Shown: positions 40,268 to 46,776 of the stretch, piece after piece
Layout of the letters: each line of letters opens with the position of its first letter
Position numbering within the stretch: the stretch's first letter is position 1
NCBI GenBank assembly: GCA_016928155.1
Contig: JAFGLG010000012.1
Coordinates: 1 to 46,776 of the forward strand
Direction: 5' to 3'
Length of the DNA stretch: 46,776 nucleotides
DNA from: Candidatus Woesearchaeota archaeon
Lineage (GTDB): Archaea > Nanobdellota > Nanobdellia > Woesearchaeales > JAFGLG01
The notes under the pieces: generated by a model
What the model saw: the letters and a program-made list of their open reading frames with translations, nothing else
Database searches by the model: none
Told to the model about the DNA's origin: nothing
Position numbers and translations under genes: made by a program

Positions 40268-41218
40268 TTATCTGTTGGATCTATACCACTCCACAAACTT
40301 CTTCATACCTTCAGCAAAAGAAGTGGTGGGTTTATAACCCAACAATTTCCCTGCCTTTGATACATCTGCATAGGTCATTGAGACATCCCCTGGCTGCATC
40401 GGCATCTTTTTTATGATGGCTTTCTTGCCGACCAGGTTTTCAACAATAGAGATGAACTCCTTGAGAGAAACAGGATTGTTATTGCCCAGATTTATTATCT
40501 CATAGTCAAATTGTTTGTCGATGCAGGCAACTACGCCAGAAACAATGTCAGCAATATAGGTATAATCTCTTTTCGTGCTTCCATCCCCGAACATTGTAAG
40601 CTCTTTGCCCTCTGTTACCCATTGGACAAATTTGTATGGTGCCATGTCTGGCCTTCCGCGGGGGCCATAGACAGTGAAGAAGCGGAGGCATGTGCACTTT
40701 ATTCCATAGAGATGATGGTATGTATAGCACATTAATTCTCCTGTCCTTTTTGTTGCTGCATATGGTGATATCGGATGCTCCACATTGTCTGTTTCAGAGA
40801 AAGGCACCTTGTCCCTATCCCCATACACTGAAGATGATGATGCGAACACGAAATGCTTCACAGAGAACTCACGTGCACACTCAAGAAGGTTCAATGTCCC
40901 TTTCACATTAACTTCTTCATATAGCAGCGGCTGTTCAATGGAAGGTCTTACCCCGGCGCGCGCGCCAAGGTGACAGATGACATCTATCTTGTGCTCGACA
41001 AATATGCCTCGCAGAAGATCATGTTCTGTGAAATCCCCTTTCACAAGCACAAAATTCTTCTTGCCGATATTGTGCTGGATATTCTCATGTTTGAAAGAGG
41101 GGTCATAATAATCATTGAAGTTATCGATACACACAACCTTATCTCCTCTGGAGATGAGCGCATCGCATACATGGCTTCCTATGAATCCAGCTCCGCCTGT
41201 TACTAGTATTGTTTTCAT
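40268..41218 (-). CDS. NAD-dependent UDP-sugar epimerase, UDP-glucuronate 4-epimerase type
   Basis: 316 residues, extended SDR. NAD loop GGAGFIGSHV. Catalytic Ser region ASSSSVYG and YAATK (Tyr-x3-Lys). FNDYYDPSFK and RFFTVYGPRGRPDMAPYKF are characteristic of UDP-glucuronate 4-epimerases rather than GalE. With ugd upstream in the same operon this predicts UDP-glucuronate to UDP-galacturonate. The start overlaps the stop of the nucleotidyltransferase gene by four bases. Last gene of the operon. Confidence 0.9.
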   Translation of the reverse strand: MKTILVTGGAGFIGSHVCDALISRGDKVVCIDNFNDYYDPSFKHENIQHNIGKKNFVLVKGDFTEHDLLRGIFVEHKIDVICHLGARAGVRPSIEQPLLYEEVNVKGTLNLLECAREFSVKHFVFASSSSVYGDRDKVPFSETDNVEHPISPYAATKRTGELMCYTYHHLYGIKCTCLRFFTVYGPRGRPDMAPYKFVQWVTEGKELTMFGDGSTKRDYTYIADIVSGVVACIDKQFDYEIINLGNNNPVSLKEFISIVENLVGKKAIIKKMPMQPGDVSMTYADVSKAGKLLGYKPTTSFAEGMKKFVEWYRSNR

Positions 41219-41979
41219 CTTACCCTGATATAGTCTTGGATATTCCCTAGGTCTATCCTGACCTCTTCCATCGGTTTGTTGATATGATAACAGAACACAC
41301 TCCTGCCATTGTCAATCAGCCAAGGTATGATCTGGCCGATATTTTCCCTGTTAGGAAGATCATATCCTCTTAGTACAGGTACATCTTGTCTTGAGACAAA
41401 ATATACTGGCAGCACAGCATTGGTTGACTCAGGATTTGCAGGTTTCTCGGCAAATTTTATGATTCTGCCAGATGCATCAAGCACTGCCATGCCCCGTCTG
41501 TGCATCTCTGACTCTTGTTCATTATAGCTGACAGAGCATGTTCCATGCTCTTCAAAGAACCTGTACACATCCCTGAAATCGAATCTGAATATGCTGTCTG
41601 ATGCGCAGATTACAACATCATCCTGCGGATCTGCCTGTTCCAGCGCAGACAGGAGTGATTCTATGGCTCCTTTGTCTTTGAGATAAGTATTATTTCCATC
41701 GCTATACACCTTTACTGGCTTACCTTTTCCCCATTCCTCAAAATCTCGCTTGAAGAATTCATTTGTTATGACATATACCTCATCAACTTGTGGTATTGTT
41801 CTTATTGATTCATAGACATGGTCCATGACAGGTCTTCCATCCACTTGTAAGAATGCTTTCTGCTTCCTGTCAACTTCAGGTCTCAACCTTTCATACAGGT
41901 CAGGGTCTGCGCTTTCAAGCTGATGGAGCGTGCTCTGCATCCTTTTTCCGTAGCCTGCTGCCAGGATTATTGCTTTCAT
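41215..41979 (-). CDS. Sugar-1-phosphate nucleotidyltransferase
   Basis: 254 residues from ATG 41979, starting MKAIILAAGYGKRM, the nucleotide-binding motif of the GalU/RmlA-like family. The longer frame upstream lies in ugd and is not used. KQKAFLQVDGRPVMDHVYES and FAEKPANPES are the later family motifs. Operon context suggests it makes UDP-glucose (or a related UDP-sugar) for Ugd. Overlaps ugd by four bases (ATGA on the minus strand). Confidence 0.88.
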   Translation of the reverse strand: MKAIILAAGYGKRMQSTLHQLESADPDLYERLRPEVDRKQKAFLQVDGRPVMDHVYESIRTIPQVDEVYVITNEFFKRDFEEWGKGKPVKVYSDGNNTYLKDKGAIESLLSALEQADPQDDVVICASDSIFRFDFRDVYRFFEEHGTCSVSYNEQESEMHRRGMAVLDASGRIIKFAEKPANPESTNAVLPVYFVSRQDVPVLRGYDLPNRENIGQIIPWLIDNGRSVFCYHINKPMEEVRIDLGNIQDYIRVR

Positions 41980-44630
41980 CTGCCGACACCTATGTAATTG
42001 AATCCTTCCATGTCTGATGGGTTGTATATGTTCCTTCCGTCGACAATATTTGCCTTTCTCACACTTTTCCTGATTTTCTCGAAATCTAGTTCCCTGAACA
42101 CATCCCACTCTGTCAGAAGGATTATGCAGTCTGTATCTTCAGCTGCAGAATAAGGGTCATTATGATATTTTATTTCAGGCATTATCTGTTTTGCATTATC
42201 ATTCGCAACCGGATCAAATGCATGCACTTCAGCCCCTTCAGAACTCAATTGCTTGATTATCTCTATTGACGGTGCCATCCTCATGTCATCTGTCCTTGGC
42301 TTGAAGGCCAGGCCCCATATCGCGATCTTTTTCCCTTTGAGATTGCCGACGAGCTTCTTGACTTTTGGTACTATGCTTTTTTTCTGTCTTTCATTTGTTG
42401 AGTGCACTGCCTCTATTATGCTTGCGTCGCATCCATGCTTTTCGAGTGTATGTTTTAATTCAAGCACGTCTTTTGGGAAGCAATTGTGGATCAATAAACC
42501 GGAAGATACAACCAAATGAGAATTTGAAGTTTCTACACTGTAAACATCACCGAAATAATCTTCTTTTTCAATCTTACTGACAGGTACAAGTGCATAATTC
42601 GGTTTAAGTTTGTGCCCACTAGGTCTGATATTTCTTTGATATTCTTTTGCAATCTTTTTGTATTTATCCCATTTTTGTCCAAAAAAGGGACCGAGCTTAT
42701 TTATGTTGTTTATCCCGTTTATTCTGACTATATAAGCTGGAACTGTGGATTTATTCATATACTTATTTTGAATTGAGGCCATGAATCCGCAAATTTGTAG
42801 CAAGACAACAAAAGAATGCCCCAATTTTCTGCTTACAGTTGCATACTCTATATTGAGGTTTTTGCCCTTGTTTAATCGTGTAATGCTTCCATCTCCTCTT
42901 AACAGTCCTTTTATGAATTCTAATTGCAGTTCTTTCGGCAATCGGAAAATATGGGGGGGTATTTGTTTTTCATAACAATTGCTGCCGCATTGTAAGACCT
43001 CTTGAAAAAGATATGCAAGGATATTGGATGAAACAATTATTGAATGGCTATTTCCAGAAATCCTGTCAAGATTTTTTATTTTAAGTCTTGTCAGGATAGT
43101 TTTCACATCTTTTATATATTCTGTTTCATGGGATCCAAATGCGAATCCAATGCGTTTTCTGATCTTGTCATATCTGCCATTATCTATGCTGATCCATCCT
43201 TCAGCCAGATAGTAGCCGATAAGTCTCGCAAAATCGTGGTCAATGCTGATTATCGATGGAATGGCAGTTGCTTTGTTTCTGACCGTGAAAAGTCTGTTGT
43301 TTTTGTATTTGTAGATCTCTTTTAGGTGGATTGCATCCCTGAGTCTTATGGTGCCGTTCTTTTTGATATCATGGGGATATTTGTTGGAAAGATGCTTTTT
43401 TAGTATACCAAATTCATTTTTTGTCAATTCCTTGTTGTTCAGCCATGTTTGATTAAGGAGAATTTTGTTTTTCTTCAGCTCATTGAACATATCAATCTGT
43501 ATTTTTTCCCCTTTTATTTGACCAAAAGGGCATATCAAAATATCCTTCTTGGCAAGGTTCTTTGATAATTTGATCTTTATTCTGCCATTTTCCCAGACTG
43601 GGATTGGATGATCATCAGTTATTCTTGTTTTTCTGCCCATGTTAGTGCATATATGGATCATTTTTCCCTTGTAAGATCTTATTGTAAGGGCATTGACTTG
43701 TTTCAAACAGATACCATGCTCGTCAGCAGTTAATATTTTACATTCATCAATTCCTTTCTTCTCTGAAATCTCATAGAATTCTTTAATTGTTAAGCATTTT
43801 AATTCATTTTCTGATTTTACATAAATAAATTCATCTGGATGAAAGCAACTTCCACCGTATCCGACTCCTGCCTGCAGGAACCTTGGTCCGATCCTGTTGT
43901 CAAGCCCGAGTCCTTTGCCGACTTGCTTGATGTCTCCGCCGAGCTTCTCTGTGAGCTGCGAGAGCATGTTCATGAAGCTGATCCTTGTTGCGAGCATGGC
44001 ATTTGATGCGTATTTTATGAGCTCTGCGCTCTTGATGTCTGTATAGACAATCGGTTTTCCTGTCCTTTCAAGTGATCTGTACAGTTTGCCGATCCTCTCC
44101 TGAGCCCGTTCACTCTCGACCCCGATTATTATCCTGTCTGGGTTCTGGAAATCCTTGACTGATGCTCCTTCTCTAAGGAATTCCGGATTTGAGACTATAT
44201 CGAATTCGATCTCTTTGCTGAGATTTTTCTTGATTATCTTCTTGATCTCATCTCCCGTCCCTACAGGCACTGTGCTTTTTGTGACAATTATCTTGTAAGT
44301 GTTCATGCATTTGCCGATTGTTTCTGCGACCTTGTGCACATACTGCATGTCTGCTTCTCCGTTTTCTTTGGGGGGTGTTCCTACACAGATGAATATTATG
44401 TCTGCTGATTTTATCGCAAGGTCTGCATCTGTTGTGAAGCTCAGTCTGTTGTGCGCTACATTCAATTTTACAATGTCAGATAGTCCTGGTTCATAGATTG
44501 GTATCTCACCATTTTTCAGTCTGGCAATCTTGGAAGCATCAATATCAACGCAGATCACATCATTTCCAAGGTCTGCTAAGCAAGCTCCTTGCACAAGTCC
44601 CACATATCCTGTTCCTATAACTGCTATCAT
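41976..44630 (-). CDS. ugd: UDP-glucose 6-dehydrogenase precursor containing an intein
   Basis: 884 residues as translated; 429 after splicing, the usual size. Oxidises UDP-glucose twice with NAD to UDP-glucuronate. N-terminal NAD domain (VIGTGYVGLVQGACLADLG), catalytic Lys in SAELIKYASNAM, and GYGGS-CFPKD holding the nucleophilic Cys. The C-terminal UDP-binding domain carries WGLAFKPRTDDMR. The intein separates GGS from CFPKD. Start ATG 44630; short intergenic region shared with the divergent flippase. First gene of the nucleotide-sugar operon. Confidence 0.96.
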   Translation of the reverse strand: MIAVIGTGYVGLVQGACLADLGNDVICVDIDASKIARLKNGEIPIYEPGLSDIVKLNVAHNRLSFTTDADLAIKSADIIFICVGTPPKENGEADMQYVHKVAETIGKCMNTYKIIVTKSTVPVGTGDEIKKIIKKNLSKEIEFDIVSNPEFLREGASVKDFQNPDRIIIGVESERAQERIGKLYRSLERTGKPIVYTDIKSAELIKYASNAMLATRISFMNMLSQLTEKLGGDIKQVGKGLGLDNRIGPRFLQAGVGYGGSCFHPDEFIYVKSENELKCLTIKEFYEISEKKGIDECKILTADEHGICLKQVNALTIRSYKGKMIHICTNMGRKTRITDDHPIPVWENGRIKIKLSKNLAKKDILICPFGQIKGEKIQIDMFNELKKNKILLNQTWLNNKELTKNEFGILKKHLSNKYPHDIKKNGTIRLRDAIHLKEIYKYKNNRLFTVRNKATAIPSIISIDHDFARLIGYYLAEGWISIDNGRYDKIRKRIGFAFGSHETEYIKDVKTILTRLKIKNLDRISGNSHSIIVSSNILAYLFQEVLQCGSNCYEKQIPPHIFRLPKELQLEFIKGLLRGDGSITRLNKGKNLNIEYATVSRKLGHSFVVLLQICGFMASIQNKYMNKSTVPAYIVRINGINNINKLGPFFGQKWDKYKKIAKEYQRNIRPSGHKLKPNYALVPVSKIEKEDYFGDVYSVETSNSHLVVSSGLLIHNCFPKDVLELKHTLEKHGCDASIIEAVHSTNERQKKSIVPKVKKLVGNLKGKKIAIWGLAFKPRTDDMRMAPSIEIIKQLSSEGAEVHAFDPVANDNAKQIMPEIKYHNDPYSAAEDTDCIILLTEWDVFRELDFEKIRKSVRKANIVDGRNIYNPSDMEGFNYIGVGR
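42483..43847 (-). mobile_element. Intein at the catalytic Cys of UDP-glucose dehydrogenase
   Basis: 455 residues. Starts CFHPDEFIYVKSENELK, ends NSHLVVSSGLLIHN, then extein Cys +1, which is the catalytic Cys. Block B has TDDHPIPVW. LAGLIDADG-type motifs are LIGYYLAEGWIS and FIKGLLRGDGSIT. Base composition is clearly more AT-rich than the flanking ugd exteins, pointing to later acquisition. A UDP-glucose dehydrogenase intein is known from Methanocaldococcus, so the site is a recognised target. Confidence 0.95.
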
Positions 44631-44830
44631 GCCCTTTCGGATTTAAAGTAGGTTTATAAAGATTATTGACCAAGTATTTAAATGGAAATATTGATTTTTT
44701 CTATATAGAAAATTATAATCCAAAAATTACAAATCATTTTATACCCATATTTCTGCCTGACTCTACTAAAGAGTACTACCATGAGACCTGCTCCATGCAT
44801 TGGGATGATCATTTCTTGCCTGAGGTAACT

Positions 44831-46348
44831 ATGAAAGACTATCTGAAGCAGGGTATCAGGGGCAGCATGTTTGTTCTCGCTGCTTCTATCGGTGCGAATG
44901 TCTTGGGTTATTTCACAAGGATGTTCCTTGCAAGGAACCTCTCTCTTGAGGATTTCGGCCTCTTTTACTCCCTTCTGACCTTCTTCATGTTCATCCAGCT
45001 GTTTGCTGATTTCGGTTATGGATTGACCCTGGCAAAGTATGTGCCTGATTTCCTTGCGAGGAAGAAGAAGCGTCTTTCTGATTCCTCCTTCTTCCATGTC
45101 TTCATGATCAAGATGGTCCTCTCCTTGTGCTTTGCTGCAGTTTTATACCTATTCAGTGATTGGCTGGCATTGGAGTACTTCGGCATCAGGATAGTCAAGA
45201 GGATGATTGTGCTTTTTATCATGATACTGTTTGCGAACAACATCCTGGAATTCATTTTTCAGGTATACATCTCTCTGCAGGACATGTTCAAGTACAGCAT
45301 CAACTATCTGGCGAGCAAGGCCCTGTTCCTCATTTTCATAATCGCTTTCTTTGATGCTGGTTTCAATGCTGATGCCCTGCTTCCGACTTATGCTTATCTC
45401 ATGTCCTTGTGCCTTGTCCTTGCAGGCACTGTGATCCCGATGTATGTTTCCATTAATCCTTCCAGGATCCTGTTCTCATTTGACAGGATCCTTTTCAGGA
45501 GATTGACAAGATTTGCCTTCCCCACTATGCTGTCTTCCATGGGTGGCATGATTATCGGCTATATTGATGTCATCATCCTCACTTTCTTTGTGACTTTGGA
45601 TCAGGTCGGCATCTATAACACAGTCCTTCCCACGATATTGATGATCGGCTACCTGAACGGGGCCATTGTCACTGTCTTCCTGCCTATGGTTTCTGAGATG
45701 TGGGCAAAGAAGGATGTGGCAAAGATAAGGAAGGGCTTGTCCCTGATATACAAGTATTCGATACTGTTCACTGTTCCTTGTTCTATCCTTTCTTTCTTCT
45801 ATGCTGATGTTATACTTGACCTGCTTTTCGGTCCTGAGTACATTGCCGGCGCCTTGGCAATGAAGATACTTTCATTCGGGGTCTGTCTTCTGGGTCTTTC
45901 TCTTGTAAATTTCTCTGTGCTTTCAGGCATCGGCAGGCCTGAAAAGGTCACAGTCATCAATCTTACTACAGCAGGCATCAACGCGGTTCTGAACATATTA
46001 TTGATTCCATTTTATGGGATTGAAGGTGCTGCTTTGACTACAACACTGAGCTATCTTATAATGTTCTTATGGTCATATAATTCTGTTAAAAATTATCTAA
46101 ATTTCAAGATATACCCAAATTTTGTCCTTAAGCTGTTTGGCATTTCTATAATTTTTGCTATATTGATTCTCTTTTGTCGGTCTTTTGGTCAAAATAAGGT
46201 ATATACCATTATAGGGTTATTTGTTTCATGTATTATTTTTATTATTAGTTTGATAATTACAAAAACTGTCAAGTTACAGGAAATAACTTTTTTTCTCTCA
46301 TCTTTTCTAAGTGGTTTTTGGAAATACTTTGCATTCTTGCTAAAATGA
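44831..46348 (+). CDS. Polysaccharide/oligosaccharide flippase (Wzx/MOP family)
   Basis: 505 residues from ATG 44831, chosen for GAGGT just upstream and the family-like start DYLKQGIRGSMFVLAASIGANVLG. An in-frame ATG at 44666 would add 55 unlike residues. About 14 membrane helices, with FTRMFLARNLSLEDFGLFYS, the typical N-terminal signature of Wzx-like exporters. Flips lipid-linked sugar chains across the membrane. Divergent from the ugd operon, which makes its substrates. The last 80 residues are more AT-rich. Confidence 0.88.
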   Translation: MKDYLKQGIRGSMFVLAASIGANVLGYFTRMFLARNLSLEDFGLFYSLLTFFMFIQLFADFGYGLTLAKYVPDFLARKKKRLSDSSFFHVFMIKMVLSLCFAAVLYLFSDWLALEYFGIRIVKRMIVLFIMILFANNILEFIFQVYISLQDMFKYSINYLASKALFLIFIIAFFDAGFNADALLPTYAYLMSLCLVLAGTVIPMYVSINPSRILFSFDRILFRRLTRFAFPTMLSSMGGMIIGYIDVIILTFFVTLDQVGIYNTVLPTILMIGYLNGAIVTVFLPMVSEMWAKKDVAKIRKGLSLIYKYSILFTVPCSILSFFYADVILDLLFGPEYIAGALAMKILSFGVCLLGLSLVNFSVLSGIGRPEKVTVINLTTAGINAVLNILLIPFYGIEGAALTTTLSYLIMFLWSYNSVKNYLNFKIYPNFVLKLFGISIIFAILILFCRSFGQNKVYTIIGLFVSCIIFIISLIITKTVKLQEITFFLSSFLSGFWKYFAFLLK

Positions 46349-46634
46349 ATGGTGTATCAACTCCTTTTCAGATTCTCTTACAACCTATGATTTACTAGTT
46401 TTATACCTCTGTTTAGATTTTGTTCTTCCATATATTTTTTCAATCTTTGGTAATGCAAAATATTGTTAAGAACCCAATCCATTTATTTGTAGACTAACCT
46501 TCAGTTAAGCACCACTTATTAGATAATATCTCCAGTATATAAATCGGTTCAAGAAACTAGATGATAAATAACAAGATTTATATAAAATTGTTATTAAATA
46601 ATATTAAAATATTTTTTCAAAAAGGGGTGGTGTA
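46349..46634 (+). other. AT-rich intergenic region
   Basis: No gene seen. Contains TATA-like TTTATATAAAAT near 46576 that fits the next gene with a leader of about 30 nt, and AT-rich runs before it. No hairpin worth naming. Confidence 0.5.
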
Positions 46635-46776
46635 TTGGAAAGCGTATATATAAATCAAGAATTTGGATTTTATCCTGAATTAGAGGTAGTTAGGTTTGTT
46701 GCTAGGAATTTTTATGGTGTTTCTGATAGGAAGTGTGTTAGGATTCTTGATTTGGGTTGTGGTACTGGTGCTAATA
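46635..46776 (+). CDS. SAM-dependent methyltransferase, cut by the window end
   Basis: 47 codons visible. TTG start with GGGGTGG 4 bases upstream. EFGFYPELEVVRFVARNFYG is followed by RILDLGCGTGAN, the motif I of class I methyltransferases. The protein continues outside the window; target unknown. Its position after the flippase suggests a glycan-locus enzyme. Confidence 0.75.
   Translation, partial: MESVYINQEFGFYPELEVVRFVARNFYGVSDRKCVRILDLGCGTGAN

Noticed and set aside
41980-42108. N-terminal extension of the sugar nucleotidyltransferase
   Set aside because: It lies inside ugd in another frame and is absent from the family, whose proteins begin at MKAIILAAG.
44666-44830. N-terminal extension of the flippase
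   Set aside because: The added 55 residues are AT-rich and unlike the family. ATG 44831 has a GAGGT site and the expected N-terminus.

Overview
The window reads as one contig from an archaeal genome, most likely a DPANN archaeon of the Woesearchaeota/Pacearchaeota kind. The archaeal evidence is the order uS13-uS4-uS11-Rpo3-tRNA-Leu-eL18-uL13-uS9-Rpo10, Sec61-beta, NAC, archaeal-type LeuRS and TrpRS, an AbrB-PhoU protein, and archaeal SRP, RNase P and 5S RNAs. TTTTTAAA-type TATA boxes lie about 26 bp before many leaderless starts, while genes inside operons use GGAGG or GGTGG ribosome binding sites and 4-base ATGA overlaps. The narrower lineage call rests on small gene size, many unrecognised small membrane proteins, bacterial-type GyrA and GpsA, and ScpB. 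It is an inference.

Layout. 1-2749: a possible RNA tail, then a conserved unknown gene, scpB, a tiny zinc-ribbon gene and a membrane protein. 2887-5361: gyrA. 5535-7066: divergent THUMP methyltransferase and a small membrane protein. 7121-10458: RNase P RNA, Sec61-beta, NAC, two overlapping unknown helical genes, a MinD-like ATPase and a membrane protein. 10522-15083: tRNA-His and the ribosomal protein/RNA polymerase operon with tRNA-Leu embedded; both tRNAs carry T-loop introns. 15234-20325: leuS, a PIN-domain relic, SRP RNA and an MBL-fold protein. 20447-27023: a presenilin-type protease, a DUF4258/DUF2283 pair, an exosome-linked protein, trpS, gpsA and a PhoU-type regulator. 27200-28865: seven tiny overlapping genes of unknown function, four of them apparently paralogous. 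28869-32284: GNAT enzyme, a small protein, and a HerA-like ATPase with an intein in its Walker A loop. 32581-38410: membrane parvulin, thioredoxin-like protein, a short Rqc2/NEMF protein, m5C methyltransferase, small zinc protein and LMW phosphatase. 38519-39733: lone 5S rRNA and a radical SAM/SPASM enzyme. 40268-46348: a nucleotide-sugar operon (ugd with an intein at the catalytic Cys, a sugar nucleotidyltransferase, an epimerase) divergent from a flippase. The window ends inside a methyltransferase gene.

How it works together. Most of the window is information processing: translation, tRNA modification, protein export and DNA topology/segregation. The ugd block is a surface-glycan module: sugar-1-phosphate to UDP-sugar, UDP-glucuronate, UDP-galacturonate, then lipid-linked export. 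Four copies of an intergenic palindromic repeat (near 5440, 18831, 22466 and 37550) link otherwise unrelated regions.

The best candidates for something undescribed are the seven-gene overlapping operon at 27200-28865, the palindromic repeat family, and the shared T-loop intron design of the two tRNA genes. No CRISPR array, insertion sequence or replication origin was seen.
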